This document shows positions 34,671-42,608 of a stretch of 64,000 bases of DNA, piece by piece. Both the position numbers and the translations under genes were made by a program. The notes under the pieces were generated by a model. The model saw only the letters and a list, made by a program, of their open reading frames with translations, made no database searches and had not been told where the DNA came from. Within the stretch, counting starts at the first letter, position 1; each line of letters opens with the position of its first letter. Source of the DNA: Aminobacter anthyllidis (GTDB lineage: Bacteria > Pseudomonadota > Alphaproteobacteria > Rhizobiales > Rhizobiaceae); NCBI RefSeq assembly GCF_018555685.1, contig NZ_JAFLWW010000005.1:248001-312000 (forward strand). The letters run 5' to 3'.

Positions 34671-34714
34671 CGAAAAAGCCCCGCCTCCTGGTCCAGGAAG
34701 CGGGGCTTCGTTCT
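34671..34714. terminator. Bidirectional terminator after the autotransporter
   Basis: AAGCCCCGC...GCGGGGCTT with an inner CCTGG/CCAGG stem, A-run before and T-rich end after. It serves the autotransporter and the convergent GlcG-like gene. Confidence 0.88.
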
Positions 34715-34738
34715 TGCCGGCACTGTTGCCGGGCAGGC

Positions 34739-35227
34739 TTACTTCAGCTTGTCGGCAGCCTTTTCGATGGCCGCGACGGCGCAAGCCTCGTCGAAATTGC
34801 CGCCCGGCGCGCCGCCGACGCCGATGGCGCCGATGACAGCATCGCCAGCCTTGATCGGCACACCACCTGCCAGCACCAGGAAGCCGTCAATGTCGACGAG
34901 GCCGGCAGCGCCCGGGTTCTTGGCAACGTTCTCGGCCATCTTGCCGGTCGGGGTGCGCGACGAGGCCGAGGTGAAGGCCTTGTCCTGGGCGGCCGAAACC
35001 GTGTGCGTGCCGGCATTGTCGGCGCGGACCAGGGCGCGCAGCACGCCGGCGCGGTCAACCACGGCGGCGGTGACGTTGTACTTGTCGGCGGCGCAGGCGG
35101 CGACCGCGTTCTGGGCGATCTCGACGGCGAGGCTCGACGAGATGTTCTTCTCGGTCAGCACCTGTGCGGAAGCAGCGCCGGAAATGGCGACGGTGGCAGC
35201 GGCGGCGAGGAAAATGCTCTTGATCAT
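34739..35227 (-). CDS. Secreted GlcG/HbpS-like protein (DUF336)
   Basis: 162 residues with a signal peptide (MIKSIFLAAAATVAISGAASA, cleaved before QVLTEK). The mature domain is heme-degrading/heme-binding family GlcG-like: AVVDRAGVLRALVRADNAG, SAQDKAFTSASSRTPTG and the glycine-rich AGGVPIKAGDAVIGAIGVGGAPGG. Periplasmic. HbpS-like proteins bind heme or aquo-cobalamin; which ligand applies here is unknown. It is an isolated gene after the bidirectional terminator. Confidence 0.9.
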   Translation of the reverse strand: MIKSIFLAAAATVAISGAASAQVLTEKNISSSLAVEIAQNAVAACAADKYNVTAAVVDRAGVLRALVRADNAGTHTVSAAQDKAFTSASSRTPTGKMAENVAKNPGAAGLVDIDGFLVLAGGVPIKAGDAVIGAIGVGGAPGGNFDEACAVAAIEKAADKLK

Positions 35228-35358
35228 GACTGGGTTCCTGTCCTGATGTTGCTTGGGAGAAAGCGTCTTGCTTGTCCGAGGCAACAACTACCCAATCCAC
35301 CGCCGCGGCAGAATCCGCGATGCCACCACCCGCCCTAGGTAGTGCTACCGAGTGGTCC

Positions 35359-35406
35359 GGGCATGATCCCGAAAAGTGGCATCCGGTTTTCGGCAAGATC
35401 ATGCCC
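35359..35406. repeat. Rhizobiales GCATGATC palindromic repeat
   Basis: GGGCATGATC...GATCATGCCC with an inner CCGAAAAGTGG / CCGGTTTTCGG core. It is a cleaner copy of the element at 4621-4690. Its right end overlaps the final codons of the response-regulator gene (stop at 35399). Confidence 0.85.
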
Positions 35407-35992
35407 CACTAAGAAGAGCCAGCCGCACGAACTCGGCCACCGAGCTGGTGCCGAGCTTCTCGGCGATCTTCGCCCGATGCGCGTCGATGGTGCGCACCGA
35501 CACGTCGAGCGCTTGCGCCACCTCCTTGCTCGCCCAGCCTTGCGCCACCATGTCAAGCACCTCGCGCTCGCGCTCGGTCAGCCTGGCCAGCAACGCCCGC
35601 GCCTCGTGCTTTTCCAGCCGCCCATCGAGGCTTGCAAAACCCTGCTGCAGCGCCTCGACCAGCACCTCGCCATCGACCGGCTTGGTCAAGAAATCCTGGA
35701 TGCCTGCCTTGAAGGCCCGCCGGCAGGCGGCGACGTCGCCATGGCCGGTGATCATCACGGTCGGCCAGTCGATGCCGCGCTCACTGAGCTTCTGGTAAAG
35801 CTGCAGCCCCGACACCTCGGGCATGCGCAGGTCGACCACCAGCACGCCGGGCTTGCCCTCGTCGACATGCGCCAGGAACGTCTGCGGGTCGCCGAAGGTC
35901 TCGACCGTAATGCCATAGGTGCCGAGCAGGAACGCCAGCGCCTCGCGCACCGCCTCGTCGTCGTCGATCAGATAGACCTGGTACCTGCTCAT
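35399..35992 (-). CDS. FixJ/NarL-type two-component response regulator
   Basis: 197 residues. The receiver domain has the acid pocket DDD at 10-12, the phospho-acceptor Asp 54 in VVDLRMP and Lys in LTKPVDG. The C-terminal LuxR helix-turn-helix is LTEREREVLDMVAQGWASKEVAQALDVSVRTIDAHRAKI. ATG 35992 overlaps the stop of the histidine kinase (ATGA), so the two are a coupled pair. The target promoters are unknown. Its end overlaps the palindromic repeat. Confidence 0.95.
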   Translation of the reverse strand: MSRYQVYLIDDDEAVREALAFLLGTYGITVETFGDPQTFLAHVDEGKPGVLVVDLRMPEVSGLQLYQKLSERGIDWPTVMITGHGDVAACRRAFKAGIQDFLTKPVDGEVLVEALQQGFASLDGRLEKHEARALLARLTEREREVLDMVAQGWASKEVAQALDVSVRTIDAHRAKIAEKLGTSSVAEFVRLALLSGA

Positions 35993-37713
35993 GCCTTGAC
36001 CCTCGGCAAAGTAATCACGAACCGCGCACCGCCGCCGGCAGCGTTGCCGGCCTCGATCCGCCCGTCGACCCGCTCCACCAGCGTCTGGCACAAGGACAGC
36101 CCCAGGCCCATGCCGTCGGCCTTGGTGGTGAAGAACGGCACGAACAGTTTTGGCAGCACGTCCGCCGCGATACCCGGCCCGTTGTCCGCCACCACGACCT
36201 GTACCTCCGCGCCCACGATCTTCGTCGCGATGGAAATCCGCGCGTCCAAAATCCCCGCCCCTTCCAGCGCATCGGCCGCATTGCGGATCAGGTTGTGCAG
36301 CACCTGCTCCATCTCGATTGCGTCGACCACCGCCTCTGGCGCCTCCGCCGAAAGGTCGAGCTCCAGCTTGATCCCGCGCCGCTCAAGATCGGCTGCCGTC
36401 AGCGCCACGATCTCGCTGACGATCCCGTTGAGTGCGCTCGGCTTTGGCTCCGGCGCCTTGTTGGAGGCATAGTCGCGCATCCGCTTCAGCATCTCGCCGG
36501 CGCGCTTGGCCTCGCGCACATTGACGTCGAGCGCCTGCGTTATCAGCCCGAGATCGAGTTTTTGGGCGCCGGCAAGCCTGAGCGCTGCCTGGCTGCGGCT
36601 CAGCACCGCCGTCAGCGGCTGCGTCAGCTCATGCGCGATACCAGATGCCAGCTCGCCCATGGCGTTGACGCGCGAGGCATGCGCCAGCAGCGTTTCCCGC
36701 TCCTGCAAAAGCGCCCGCGCCTCCGCGGCCCGCGCCACTTGTTGCGATTGTTGCGCCGCCGCCCGCTGCCTGAGCGCAAACATCAGCGCAAACGACGCCA
36801 GCCCGGCTAGGACGGCAAACCCAAGCACCGACCGCAGCGGCAAAAGTTCGTCAAGCGGCAAGGCCCGGTCGAGCGAAAGCAGGATCTTCTGCCCCTCGCC
36901 GTCGATCACCTTTTCGAAATGCGGCGCGGTCACAAACGAGACGCCCGCGCCGGAAGCTCCAGGCAGGTCGAGCAGCTCCTGCCCGTCGAGCGTGAGCCTC
37001 AGATGCGCCCAGGCCGGCCGCTCCTCCGGCTCAAGCAGAAGCGCAGCGTCGATGCCGAACACCAAGGCCGCATCGGAAGGTGCGGGCGCCCGCTTGGCCA
37101 GCAGATACCGCCCGTTCCGGCTCGCATGCACACCGATCTTGCCGCGCAGTTGTTCGCCGATCGCCCCGCGCAGCGGCGCAAGATCCTCGCCCCCGCCCTC
37201 CGGCACCTCGACCAGCATCCTGACCCCGCCGGGCGCGGCCGCAGCGCCAGTCGCCGCGCCACTTGCCTCAGCCGCCGCGCCGGCTGCGCCAGCCTCCGCC
37301 GCCGAACCAACGTCAGCTGCCCCCGCCCTATCTGCGCCTGCATCCGCCCCGGTGACCGCTCCCGCGCCCGCCACCCCGGTTGCAGGTCCCGCACCGCCCT
37401 CGCCCCCATCGAGCGAAACCAGCGCGATCCAGGCGATGCGCGGATAAAACCTTGTGATGCTCTCCATCACCTGCCGCACGGCGCCCAAGGGCGCGGGCTC
37501 CGCCCCGCTGGTCAGCGCGATCAGGCTGGTCATATGCGCATCATGCTGCGCCGCCCGCTGCGAAATCAGCCGGTGCAATGTCCGCCCCGTCACCTCCAGC
37601 TCCCCCGCCAGCCGCGCCTTGGACGCCTCCACCGAATAGAGCGCGAACGCCAAAAGCGCTGCGAGCCAGAGCGCGATGCCGAAGAGCAAAGATTTTGTCA
37701 GGTTATTTGTCAC
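35989..37713 (-). CDS. Sensor histidine kinase with a large periplasmic domain
   Basis: About 574 residues. A first membrane helix (LLFGIALWLAALLAFALYS), a periplasmic region with a low-complexity Ala/Gly run, a second membrane helix (VLGFAVLAGLASFALMFAL), then HisKA with SGIAHELTQPL and HATPase_c with N box LIRNAADALEG, DNGPGIA and GMGLGLSL. The N-terminus resembles DctB-type kinases. The start is uncertain: GTG 37713 (AAGG at good distance), ATG 37758 or TTG 37806. It is the operon partner of the regulator. Confidence 0.88.
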   Translation of the reverse strand: MTNNLTKSLLFGIALWLAALLAFALYSVEASKARLAGELEVTGRTLHRLISQRAAQHDAHMTSLIALTSGAEPAPLGAVRQVMESITRFYPRIAWIALVSLDGGEGGAGPATGVAGAGAVTGADAGADRAGAADVGSAAEAGAAGAAAEASGAATGAAAAPGGVRMLVEVPEGGGEDLAPLRGAIGEQLRGKIGVHASRNGRYLLAKRAPAPSDAALVFGIDAALLLEPEERPAWAHLRLTLDGQELLDLPGASGAGVSFVTAPHFEKVIDGEGQKILLSLDRALPLDELLPLRSVLGFAVLAGLASFALMFALRQRAAAQQSQQVARAAEARALLQERETLLAHASRVNAMGELASGIAHELTQPLTAVLSRSQAALRLAGAQKLDLGLITQALDVNVREAKRAGEMLKRMRDYASNKAPEPKPSALNGIVSEIVALTAADLERRGIKLELDLSAEAPEAVVDAIEMEQVLHNLIRNAADALEGAGILDARISIATKIVGAEVQVVVADNGPGIAADVLPKLFVPFFTTKADGMGLGLSLCQTLVERVDGRIEAGNAAGGGARFVITLPRVKA

Positions 37714-37812
37714 GCACCTTGCCCGAAACCCGCCTACGGGCAATTCAGGGAAAAGCATTTGTTGCTCTTCGTCCTCCCGATTTGCACTGAAAACGGGACC
37801 TAGCATTGTCGC

Positions 37813-39225
37813 TCACGGACCGCTTACTTTTCCTTTCTTCCCCCGGCTCGATTTCCCTTGAGACGATTCGAATAGGCTACGTTGTCGAGGGAACTGACGA
37901 TCCCTTGGTGTCTCAGGCACAGGGTCCAAAGCTTGAAGCGCTTCGAAAAGTGCCTCTCGAAGACGAGGTAGATTCACATTGAGCGACCTCTCGCGAGAGG
38001 CTTCAACTTTCACGGTCGACGAACTACGGAATTTCGACGAAACCAAGGGTAGAAGCTCAACATCTATGACAGAGGATACCCTTGTTCGAATCGAATCTAG
38101 AGATCGCGAAGCTCCAAGCAGCTCGTATTCAGCAAGCGAGATATCGCATGTCGGGGACGCGAATATAGCAGTCGGCTCGAAAACCTCACGCGCAACACGT
38201 CTGCCCAGGCACCTCCCATTTACTAGGCCGTCGAACCCCGAGCGCCAGCATGCGAATAGAGCGAACCAAAGCAATGAGCCAGGAAGCGTGTCGCGGACAC
38301 TATCCAACACTCCAATGTAATCAAAAGAACCATTAGCCAAACGAGCGGCAAGTAAGCCTACCCAAGCTTCAGCCAACGGCCTAGGAACCGAGGAGCGCAG
38401 CAACGCCTGAGCAGTGCGGTCTAAAACGACCAGTTGCTCCTCCCGCGGAAGCTCGAATTGTCGGTCTGCTGAACCCGCGAAAGGAAGAGTACTTTCAAGC
38501 TGATTCCAAGCAAAGCTTCCTTTCAGAGGTTTATCGAAGCGAGCAGTCTGAATCAAATCCTCAAGGGCGTCCGTCCAGGTACCGGACCTGTTGCGTGAAT
38601 TGGGCCCGTCGCTCAACAAACTGGATGAAACAATCATCCAAAACATACTCGATGAGTCGGGGTCTAAGCGTAGAGGTGCGTCGGCAGTCAATTGCCGCGC
38701 GCGTGCCCAAGCTTCTGAGAGTTCCGGTAGATCCGCTGGATGTAGACCAGACGCGAGCCCTCTAAGAGCGGCGTAGGAGAAGGTTGCCTGGCACGCTTGT
38801 ATGGAGATATTTGCTATCGAACGCGGGGCCTGTGGCGTCTGCACGACAGCTTCAGCAATTGCGATCCCCGACATAGCGGTCAGCAACGACTCCGGGAGTA
38901 GGGGTGCACGAGCTTCAAACAAGCTGAACCTAGCAGCGTCAGCCGTGGTTAGAATTCTGAAAAACGCCGTGAAAGGAGAATAGCTAGATATGTATGTCGT
39001 TGTCCAAGCTAGGAAGTCTTGCAATTCTTCCTCAGCGACGAGGATAATGGGGCCTGGAACACTTGTCGGACCGCTAGCTGGGCCTTGCCAAATCAGACCA
39101 ATCTTCCCCTTGGAAACAGATGTACCAATGTTGTCGAGCGAAGCGAGCGGCAGGCCCCTTGGCTCGGCATCTTCAGCGATCCAGTCCAGGAACGACCGCC
39201 GGTCCAGCACTATAAGCGTCTGCAT
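37813..39225 (-). CDS. ORF C: 470-residue protein of unknown family in the kinase-helicase operon
   Basis: I do not recognise it. The N-terminus is QTLIVLDRRSFLDWIAEDAE, followed by a beta-rich segment and a mid region rich in helices (AALRGLASGLHPADLPELSEAWARARQ). The end is basic and low-complexity (ESSQGKSSRGKKGKVSGP), suggesting nucleic-acid or acidic-partner contact. No signal peptide or clear membrane segment. ATG 39225 is chosen; a TTG at 39234 overlaps the helicase stop by TTGA. The gene is AT-richer than neighbouring core genes. Confidence 0.8.
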   Translation of the reverse strand: MQTLIVLDRRSFLDWIAEDAEPRGLPLASLDNIGTSVSKGKIGLIWQGPASGPTSVPGPIILVAEEELQDFLAWTTTYISSYSPFTAFFRILTTADAARFSLFEARAPLLPESLLTAMSGIAIAEAVVQTPQAPRSIANISIQACQATFSYAALRGLASGLHPADLPELSEAWARARQLTADAPLRLDPDSSSMFWMIVSSSLLSDGPNSRNRSGTWTDALEDLIQTARFDKPLKGSFAWNQLESTLPFAGSADRQFELPREEQLVVLDRTAQALLRSSVPRPLAEAWVGLLAARLANGSFDYIGVLDSVRDTLPGSLLWFALFACWRSGFDGLVNGRCLGRRVAREVFEPTAIFASPTCDISLAEYELLGASRSLDSIRTRVSSVIDVELLPLVSSKFRSSSTVKVEASRERSLNVNLPRLREALFEALQALDPVPETPRDRQFPRQRSLFESSQGKSSRGKKGKVSGP

Positions 39226-39230
39226 GTCAA

Positions 39231-40109
39231 TCAACCGCTAAACAGGGATTTCAAGTCGATGGAAGCAGGCGGTGGCGCGAGTGCCGCCTCGCCATTCTGT
39301 AACGGCCCGATCAGTGCGCCGCATCGATAAATAGTTAGACTGGTCTTAGCACGAGTGACCGCAGTGTACGCTAAACGCGTGCGCCCGGTCCGAAATTTGC
39401 CAATCCCCTCCATAGCTAGAAGGTGCAGGGCACGAAACTCAAGTCCTTTCGCACCATGTATGGTTCCAACCAAAATTCGTCTTTCCGGATCAAGAGCTGA
39501 ATAGCCTGTGGTTGAGAGCTGCAATTGTATGTCCGAGCGCAAATGGGTCCCAGACAACAGGTCCCAAACCTCTTTGACGTCTTCGATCCGAGGACAGAGC
39601 ACGCCAAGCATTCCCGTAGGATATGCCCGCAGCTGCCCTTGAAGTGATGCGACAGCCTTTATAACCTGATCTGGAAGGGAGTCTGGGTCAGTGAATAGAA
39701 CCTGCGAAGGGGCATCTGCCTCTTTATATTGGGCCGTTGCTTCCAATCCATCTTTTGACCCGACCAGATTAGTGATCCCGTCTGCGACGCGGCAAATCTT
39801 GATACCATTCCTATAATGGTAGGTAAGAACACTAACGCTCGGACAAATTTTCTTAAGTTTATCTATTGCACCATTCTGTTTGTAAATTCGCTGCCTATTA
39901 TCCCCTGCCGCAAATATCCTTTTGGAGAACCTAGCAATTATGTCTATCTCATCTACAGAATAATCTTGGCACTCATCCAATAAAATTGCATCCAATCTGT
40001 GATCGTCAACTTGATGATCATCAAGATCGCGCAGCTTCTGGAGAATCAAGTCCTTTTGATCGTCGTATTTTCCACGAATGCGAAAATCGACACCGCAGCT
40101 ATCTAGCAC
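39231..40109 (-). CDS. UvrD-like SF1 helicase, C-terminal part (frameshifted)
   Basis: 292 residues carrying motif II AILLDECQD, motif III FAAGDNRQRIYKQ, motif IV-like LTYHYRNGIKI, motif V VGTIHGAKGLEFR and motif VI AYTAVTRAKTSL. These identify a small SF1A (UvrD/PcrA-type) ATPase. Motif I is encoded by the upstream gene in another frame. The frame stays open upstream to near 40195, and the GTG at 40109 is merely the first legal start. Together the two parts would make about 375 residues. Tight overlap with ORF C. Confidence 0.85.
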   Translation of the reverse strand: MLDSCGVDFRIRGKYDDQKDLILQKLRDLDDHQVDDHRLDAILLDECQDYSVDEIDIIARFSKRIFAAGDNRQRIYKQNGAIDKLKKICPSVSVLTYHYRNGIKICRVADGITNLVGSKDGLEATAQYKEADAPSQVLFTDPDSLPDQVIKAVASLQGQLRAYPTGMLGVLCPRIEDVKEVWDLLSGTHLRSDIQLQLSTTGYSALDPERRILVGTIHGAKGLEFRALHLLAMEGIGKFRTGRTRLAYTAVTRAKTSLTIYRCGALIGPLQNGEAALAPPPASIDLKSLFSG

Positions 40110-40381
40110 ACTAGACGACCATCCAACAAATGTATCAATCCGGAAATCTTTGTAGTTGCGCTGCCACTTGCCAAAAACTCTCGCAGCACACGTCCAACAG
40201 TTAGCAATTGAAAATTGTTAATTCCGTTAGCCTGCAGATAAGATGCCCTGAGGAGTAAAAGATTCGTCTTCCCGCTGCCGGGAGGCCCTATTACCAGATG
40301 ATTCCCCGCCAACGGTAGCGAAACCACATCTCGCTGCTCAGTATCAAGATGCTCTGGCCTAGTCCACCACGTCGCTTCCAT
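40103..40381 (-). CDS. UvrD-like SF1 helicase, N-terminal part with Walker A (frameshifted)
   Basis: 92 residues with the Walker A motif LVIGPPGSGKTNLLLLRAS and the Q-motif-like LDTEQRDVVSLPLAG. The normal helicase frame appears to break near 40160-40195. After VLREFLASG this frame wanders to a stop, while the -1 frame continues NYKDFRIDTFVGWSSS into the C-terminal part. The TTTTTGGC run (GAG TTT TTG GCA) would allow -1 slippage; sequencing error or decay are alternatives. ATG 40381 overlaps the kinase stop (TAATG). Confidence 0.8.
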   Translation of the reverse strand: MEATWWTRPEHLDTEQRDVVSLPLAGNHLVIGPPGSGKTNLLLLRASYLQANGINNFQLLTVGRVLREFLASGSATTKISGLIHLLDGRLVC

Positions 40382-41760
40382 TACCCTTCCTTGCTCCCCT
40401 CAACTTCGGATCTAATGGACATCTGCTGAGCAAGGTCCACACTTGTCAAAACATAAAGAGCAATAGCATCTTCAATAGCTTTTTGATCAATTACTCCAGT
40501 ATAGATTCTAACGATTTCGGACGGCTGCCAATTAGCCTCTTCTCGACAGGTAGACGACCCGCCGTCCAACGCCACTATTCGGCTTTTCTCATCAAGCACC
40601 TCGGCCAGCAGGCAAACAGACAGCCCATCTGGAAGACCGACCTCAGCCAACGGCTCAAAGTCCGCACGAACCCCGCCTTGCGGTTCAGCGATGGCGTAGA
40701 CGATCCGCCTGGGAAGTGGAGGGTCGTCGTGACCAATACCTCGCAAAGTATCTCGCGAAATGCCAAGCACACCATGTAGCATTTGGCTCTCGCCAGAAGG
40801 CACAGATGTCTCGTACCGATTGGACTCGGACTGTCGAGTTTGCGCAGCAGCCACTCGCTGCCGTATTCGCTCCTGAAGCTCTAGCGCCCTGTCGTGCCTT
40901 TGCGCCGGCCGCCTAAAATTATCCCAGCTTACCATTTGCAATCGAGCTTCAGGGGACTTCACAAGGCAATTCTGCGCGAGCGTCACCAGATACGGCGGAA
41001 CCTCAGTTGACAGTAAGCCAGGAACCTCATTTTGAACCGCCTGAGCCAGGCGCGCGGGAACCCCAATATGCGCACCAAAGAGCGGTCGCTTCATGATCAA
41101 ATCATGTACCACACCACCTATTTGGTAGAACGTCACTGCGCGCCAGCCCTCGGGCGTATCCTCCTCCTGTCGCAATGCAAACTCTGGAGATGCATATTGG
41201 TTCGTGCCGACAAATAGAGGCGTACCTCCATGATCGGTAAGTCCAGTCTCCCCCACGGGGCGGAGAACCCCAAAATCTAACAACACAAGGCGACTTAGAT
41301 TATCCGCAACAACTATATTTGCAGGCTTGATATCGCGATGCACAAGGCCACGAGTCTCAAGATATTCTGCAGCGGAGGCGAGCTGCTCAACAAGGTCGGG
41401 AAGCGCAGTAGAGGGAATTTCCATTAACGCCTTGGATAGATTTGGTCCATCCAAAAGCTCCATCACCAAGTAGTGATTACCAGTTTTTGGTTCAACACCG
41501 GAACCAAACATCTTGACAATATTCGGATGGTCGTGACCGACTAGCCATTTTTCGCGATCCATCCGCTCTAGAAGCGCAGCATCGCCAAATTTAGTAATAA
41601 GTTCGGTATCGAACACTTTTACCGCAGCTTGTTCTGAGCCCTTTTTGGCATGAAAAACGGCTGCAGATTTCCCATTGTCAATGAAATCAACTATTTCCCA
41701 CCCATCGACGCCGCTGCTCCGAAGCGTCTCCAGCATACCTTTTGCTTTTGCAGAATCCAT
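40381..41760 (-). CDS. Ser/Thr protein kinase heading a kinase-helicase operon
   Basis: 459 residues. A eukaryotic-like kinase domain covers about residues 20-290: ATP lysine 48 in AAVKVF, catalytic HRDIKPAN (141-148), DFG (162-164) and an APE-like ASPEF. The glycine loop is atypical (NGKSAAV). After 300 there is an unassigned 160-residue domain. No membrane segment, unlike PASTA kinases. It is the first gene of a tightly overlapping operon with a UvrD-like helicase and ORF C, in AT-rich DNA. A defence or stress signalling role is inference. Confidence 0.9.
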   Translation of the reverse strand: MDSAKAKGMLETLRSSGVDGWEIVDFIDNGKSAAVFHAKKGSEQAAVKVFDTELITKFGDAALLERMDREKWLVGHDHPNIVKMFGSGVEPKTGNHYLVMELLDGPNLSKALMEIPSTALPDLVEQLASAAEYLETRGLVHRDIKPANIVVADNLSRLVLLDFGVLRPVGETGLTDHGGTPLFVGTNQYASPEFALRQEEDTPEGWRAVTFYQIGGVVHDLIMKRPLFGAHIGVPARLAQAVQNEVPGLLSTEVPPYLVTLAQNCLVKSPEARLQMVSWDNFRRPAQRHDRALELQERIRQRVAAAQTRQSESNRYETSVPSGESQMLHGVLGISRDTLRGIGHDDPPLPRRIVYAIAEPQGGVRADFEPLAEVGLPDGLSVCLLAEVLDEKSRIVALDGGSSTCREEANWQPSEIVRIYTGVIDQKAIEDAIALYVLTSVDLAQQMSIRSEVEGSKEG

Positions 41761-42037
41761 TTTCTCCCCCCTTATCTACCACTACCGCTCGCCCTACATG
41801 ATCACAAGATTTGGAAGGCACCCGGCGTTGCAATTTTTCGACCATTCAAACGCCTGATTCAAAAAAAGGGAGATGTTTAGCAGATTTCGGACAGAGCACA
41901 GCCTCTGCATCACTGGTGAAACACTAAGCCACACCACATGCCCATACTTCGAGGGCTTTCAGCGATCTCGAATGGCCATTTGCAATTGCTTGCCCGCGCC
42001 CGAAAACCCGCGCGGGCCGCCAACCGGAGACATCGCC

Positions 42038-42330
42038 ATGTCGAGGAAACGCAAGCAAGAGATCGAGATCATCGACCCGCCGCTGCCGGGCTACCTGCCC
42101 TATGCCATGCACAACGCGCTGGTGCTCGCCGTCAGCATCGCCGCCACCATGGAAGGCCCGCACCACAAATGCCGGCGCGCCGCGAATGCCGCAATTTCGG
42201 CCGCTGCCGCGCCTCGCCAATCGAATTCGGCCGCGCCGGCTTCTGCCCGGCGCCGCTCGGTCGCGACGCCGACCGCCGCATCGAGGGCATGCTGTTGTTC
42301 ACCATGCAACTCGCCCATGGCTGGCGGTGA
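42038..42330 (+). pseudogene. Conserved small Cys-rich protein gene with a frameshift
   Basis: Begins MSRKRKQEIEIIDPPLPGYL, then HNALVLAVSIAATMEGPHHKC in frame 1. After about 42180 the plausible continuation (RECRNFGRCRASPIEF, then FCPAPLGRDADRRIEGMLLF) is in another frame and stops at 42330. Joined, the parts form a roughly 96-residue protein with a four-Cys cluster. I recall a similar conserved Rhizobiales protein. A 1-nt insertion or 2-nt deletion in GCGCGCCGCG would restore it. It may also be a sequencing error. Confidence 0.7.
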
Positions 42331-42384
42331 GGACTCGGGGACGTGGACCCTCGCCCGCCCTGGGGACAGAGGTGCCACCTCAGG

Positions 42385-42470
42385 ATTTCCTCGCCCCTCT
42401 GGGGTCCGAAGGACGGGCGAGACCCGTGGCTCGCCCCGGCATGGTACCGAGCGCAGCGAGGCGAAGAGGG
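42385..42470. repeat. Intergenic repeat related to 1312-1451
   Basis: CCTCGCCCCTCTGGGG...GGGCGAGACCCGTGGCTCGCC...GAGCGCAGCGAGGCGAAGAGGGG shares blocks with the element after pgk. No gene content. Confidence 0.7.
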
Positions 42471-42503
42471 GAAACGCCGGAGAACCGAGCTCAGCGCCGG
42501 CGA

Positions 42504-42602
42504 CCTCCCTCCCCCTTGTGGGGAGGGATAAAGGGTGGGGGTACCCTTGGAAGCGCGAGGCCAAACACCCCCACCCCGGCCCTCCCCACAAGGGGGAGGG
42601 AG
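42504..42602. repeat. Long inverted repeat (CTCCCTCCCCCTTGTGGGGAGGG family)
   Basis: Left arm 42504-42544 and right arm 42562-42602 are near-perfect reverse complements (CTCCCTCCCCCTTGTGGGGAGGG... / ...CCCTCCCCACAAGGGGGAGGGAG). The same family occurs at 61085-61213. It lies between a decayed gene and the quinone oxidoreductase. Confidence 0.85.
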
Positions 42603-42608
42603 AAGGCC

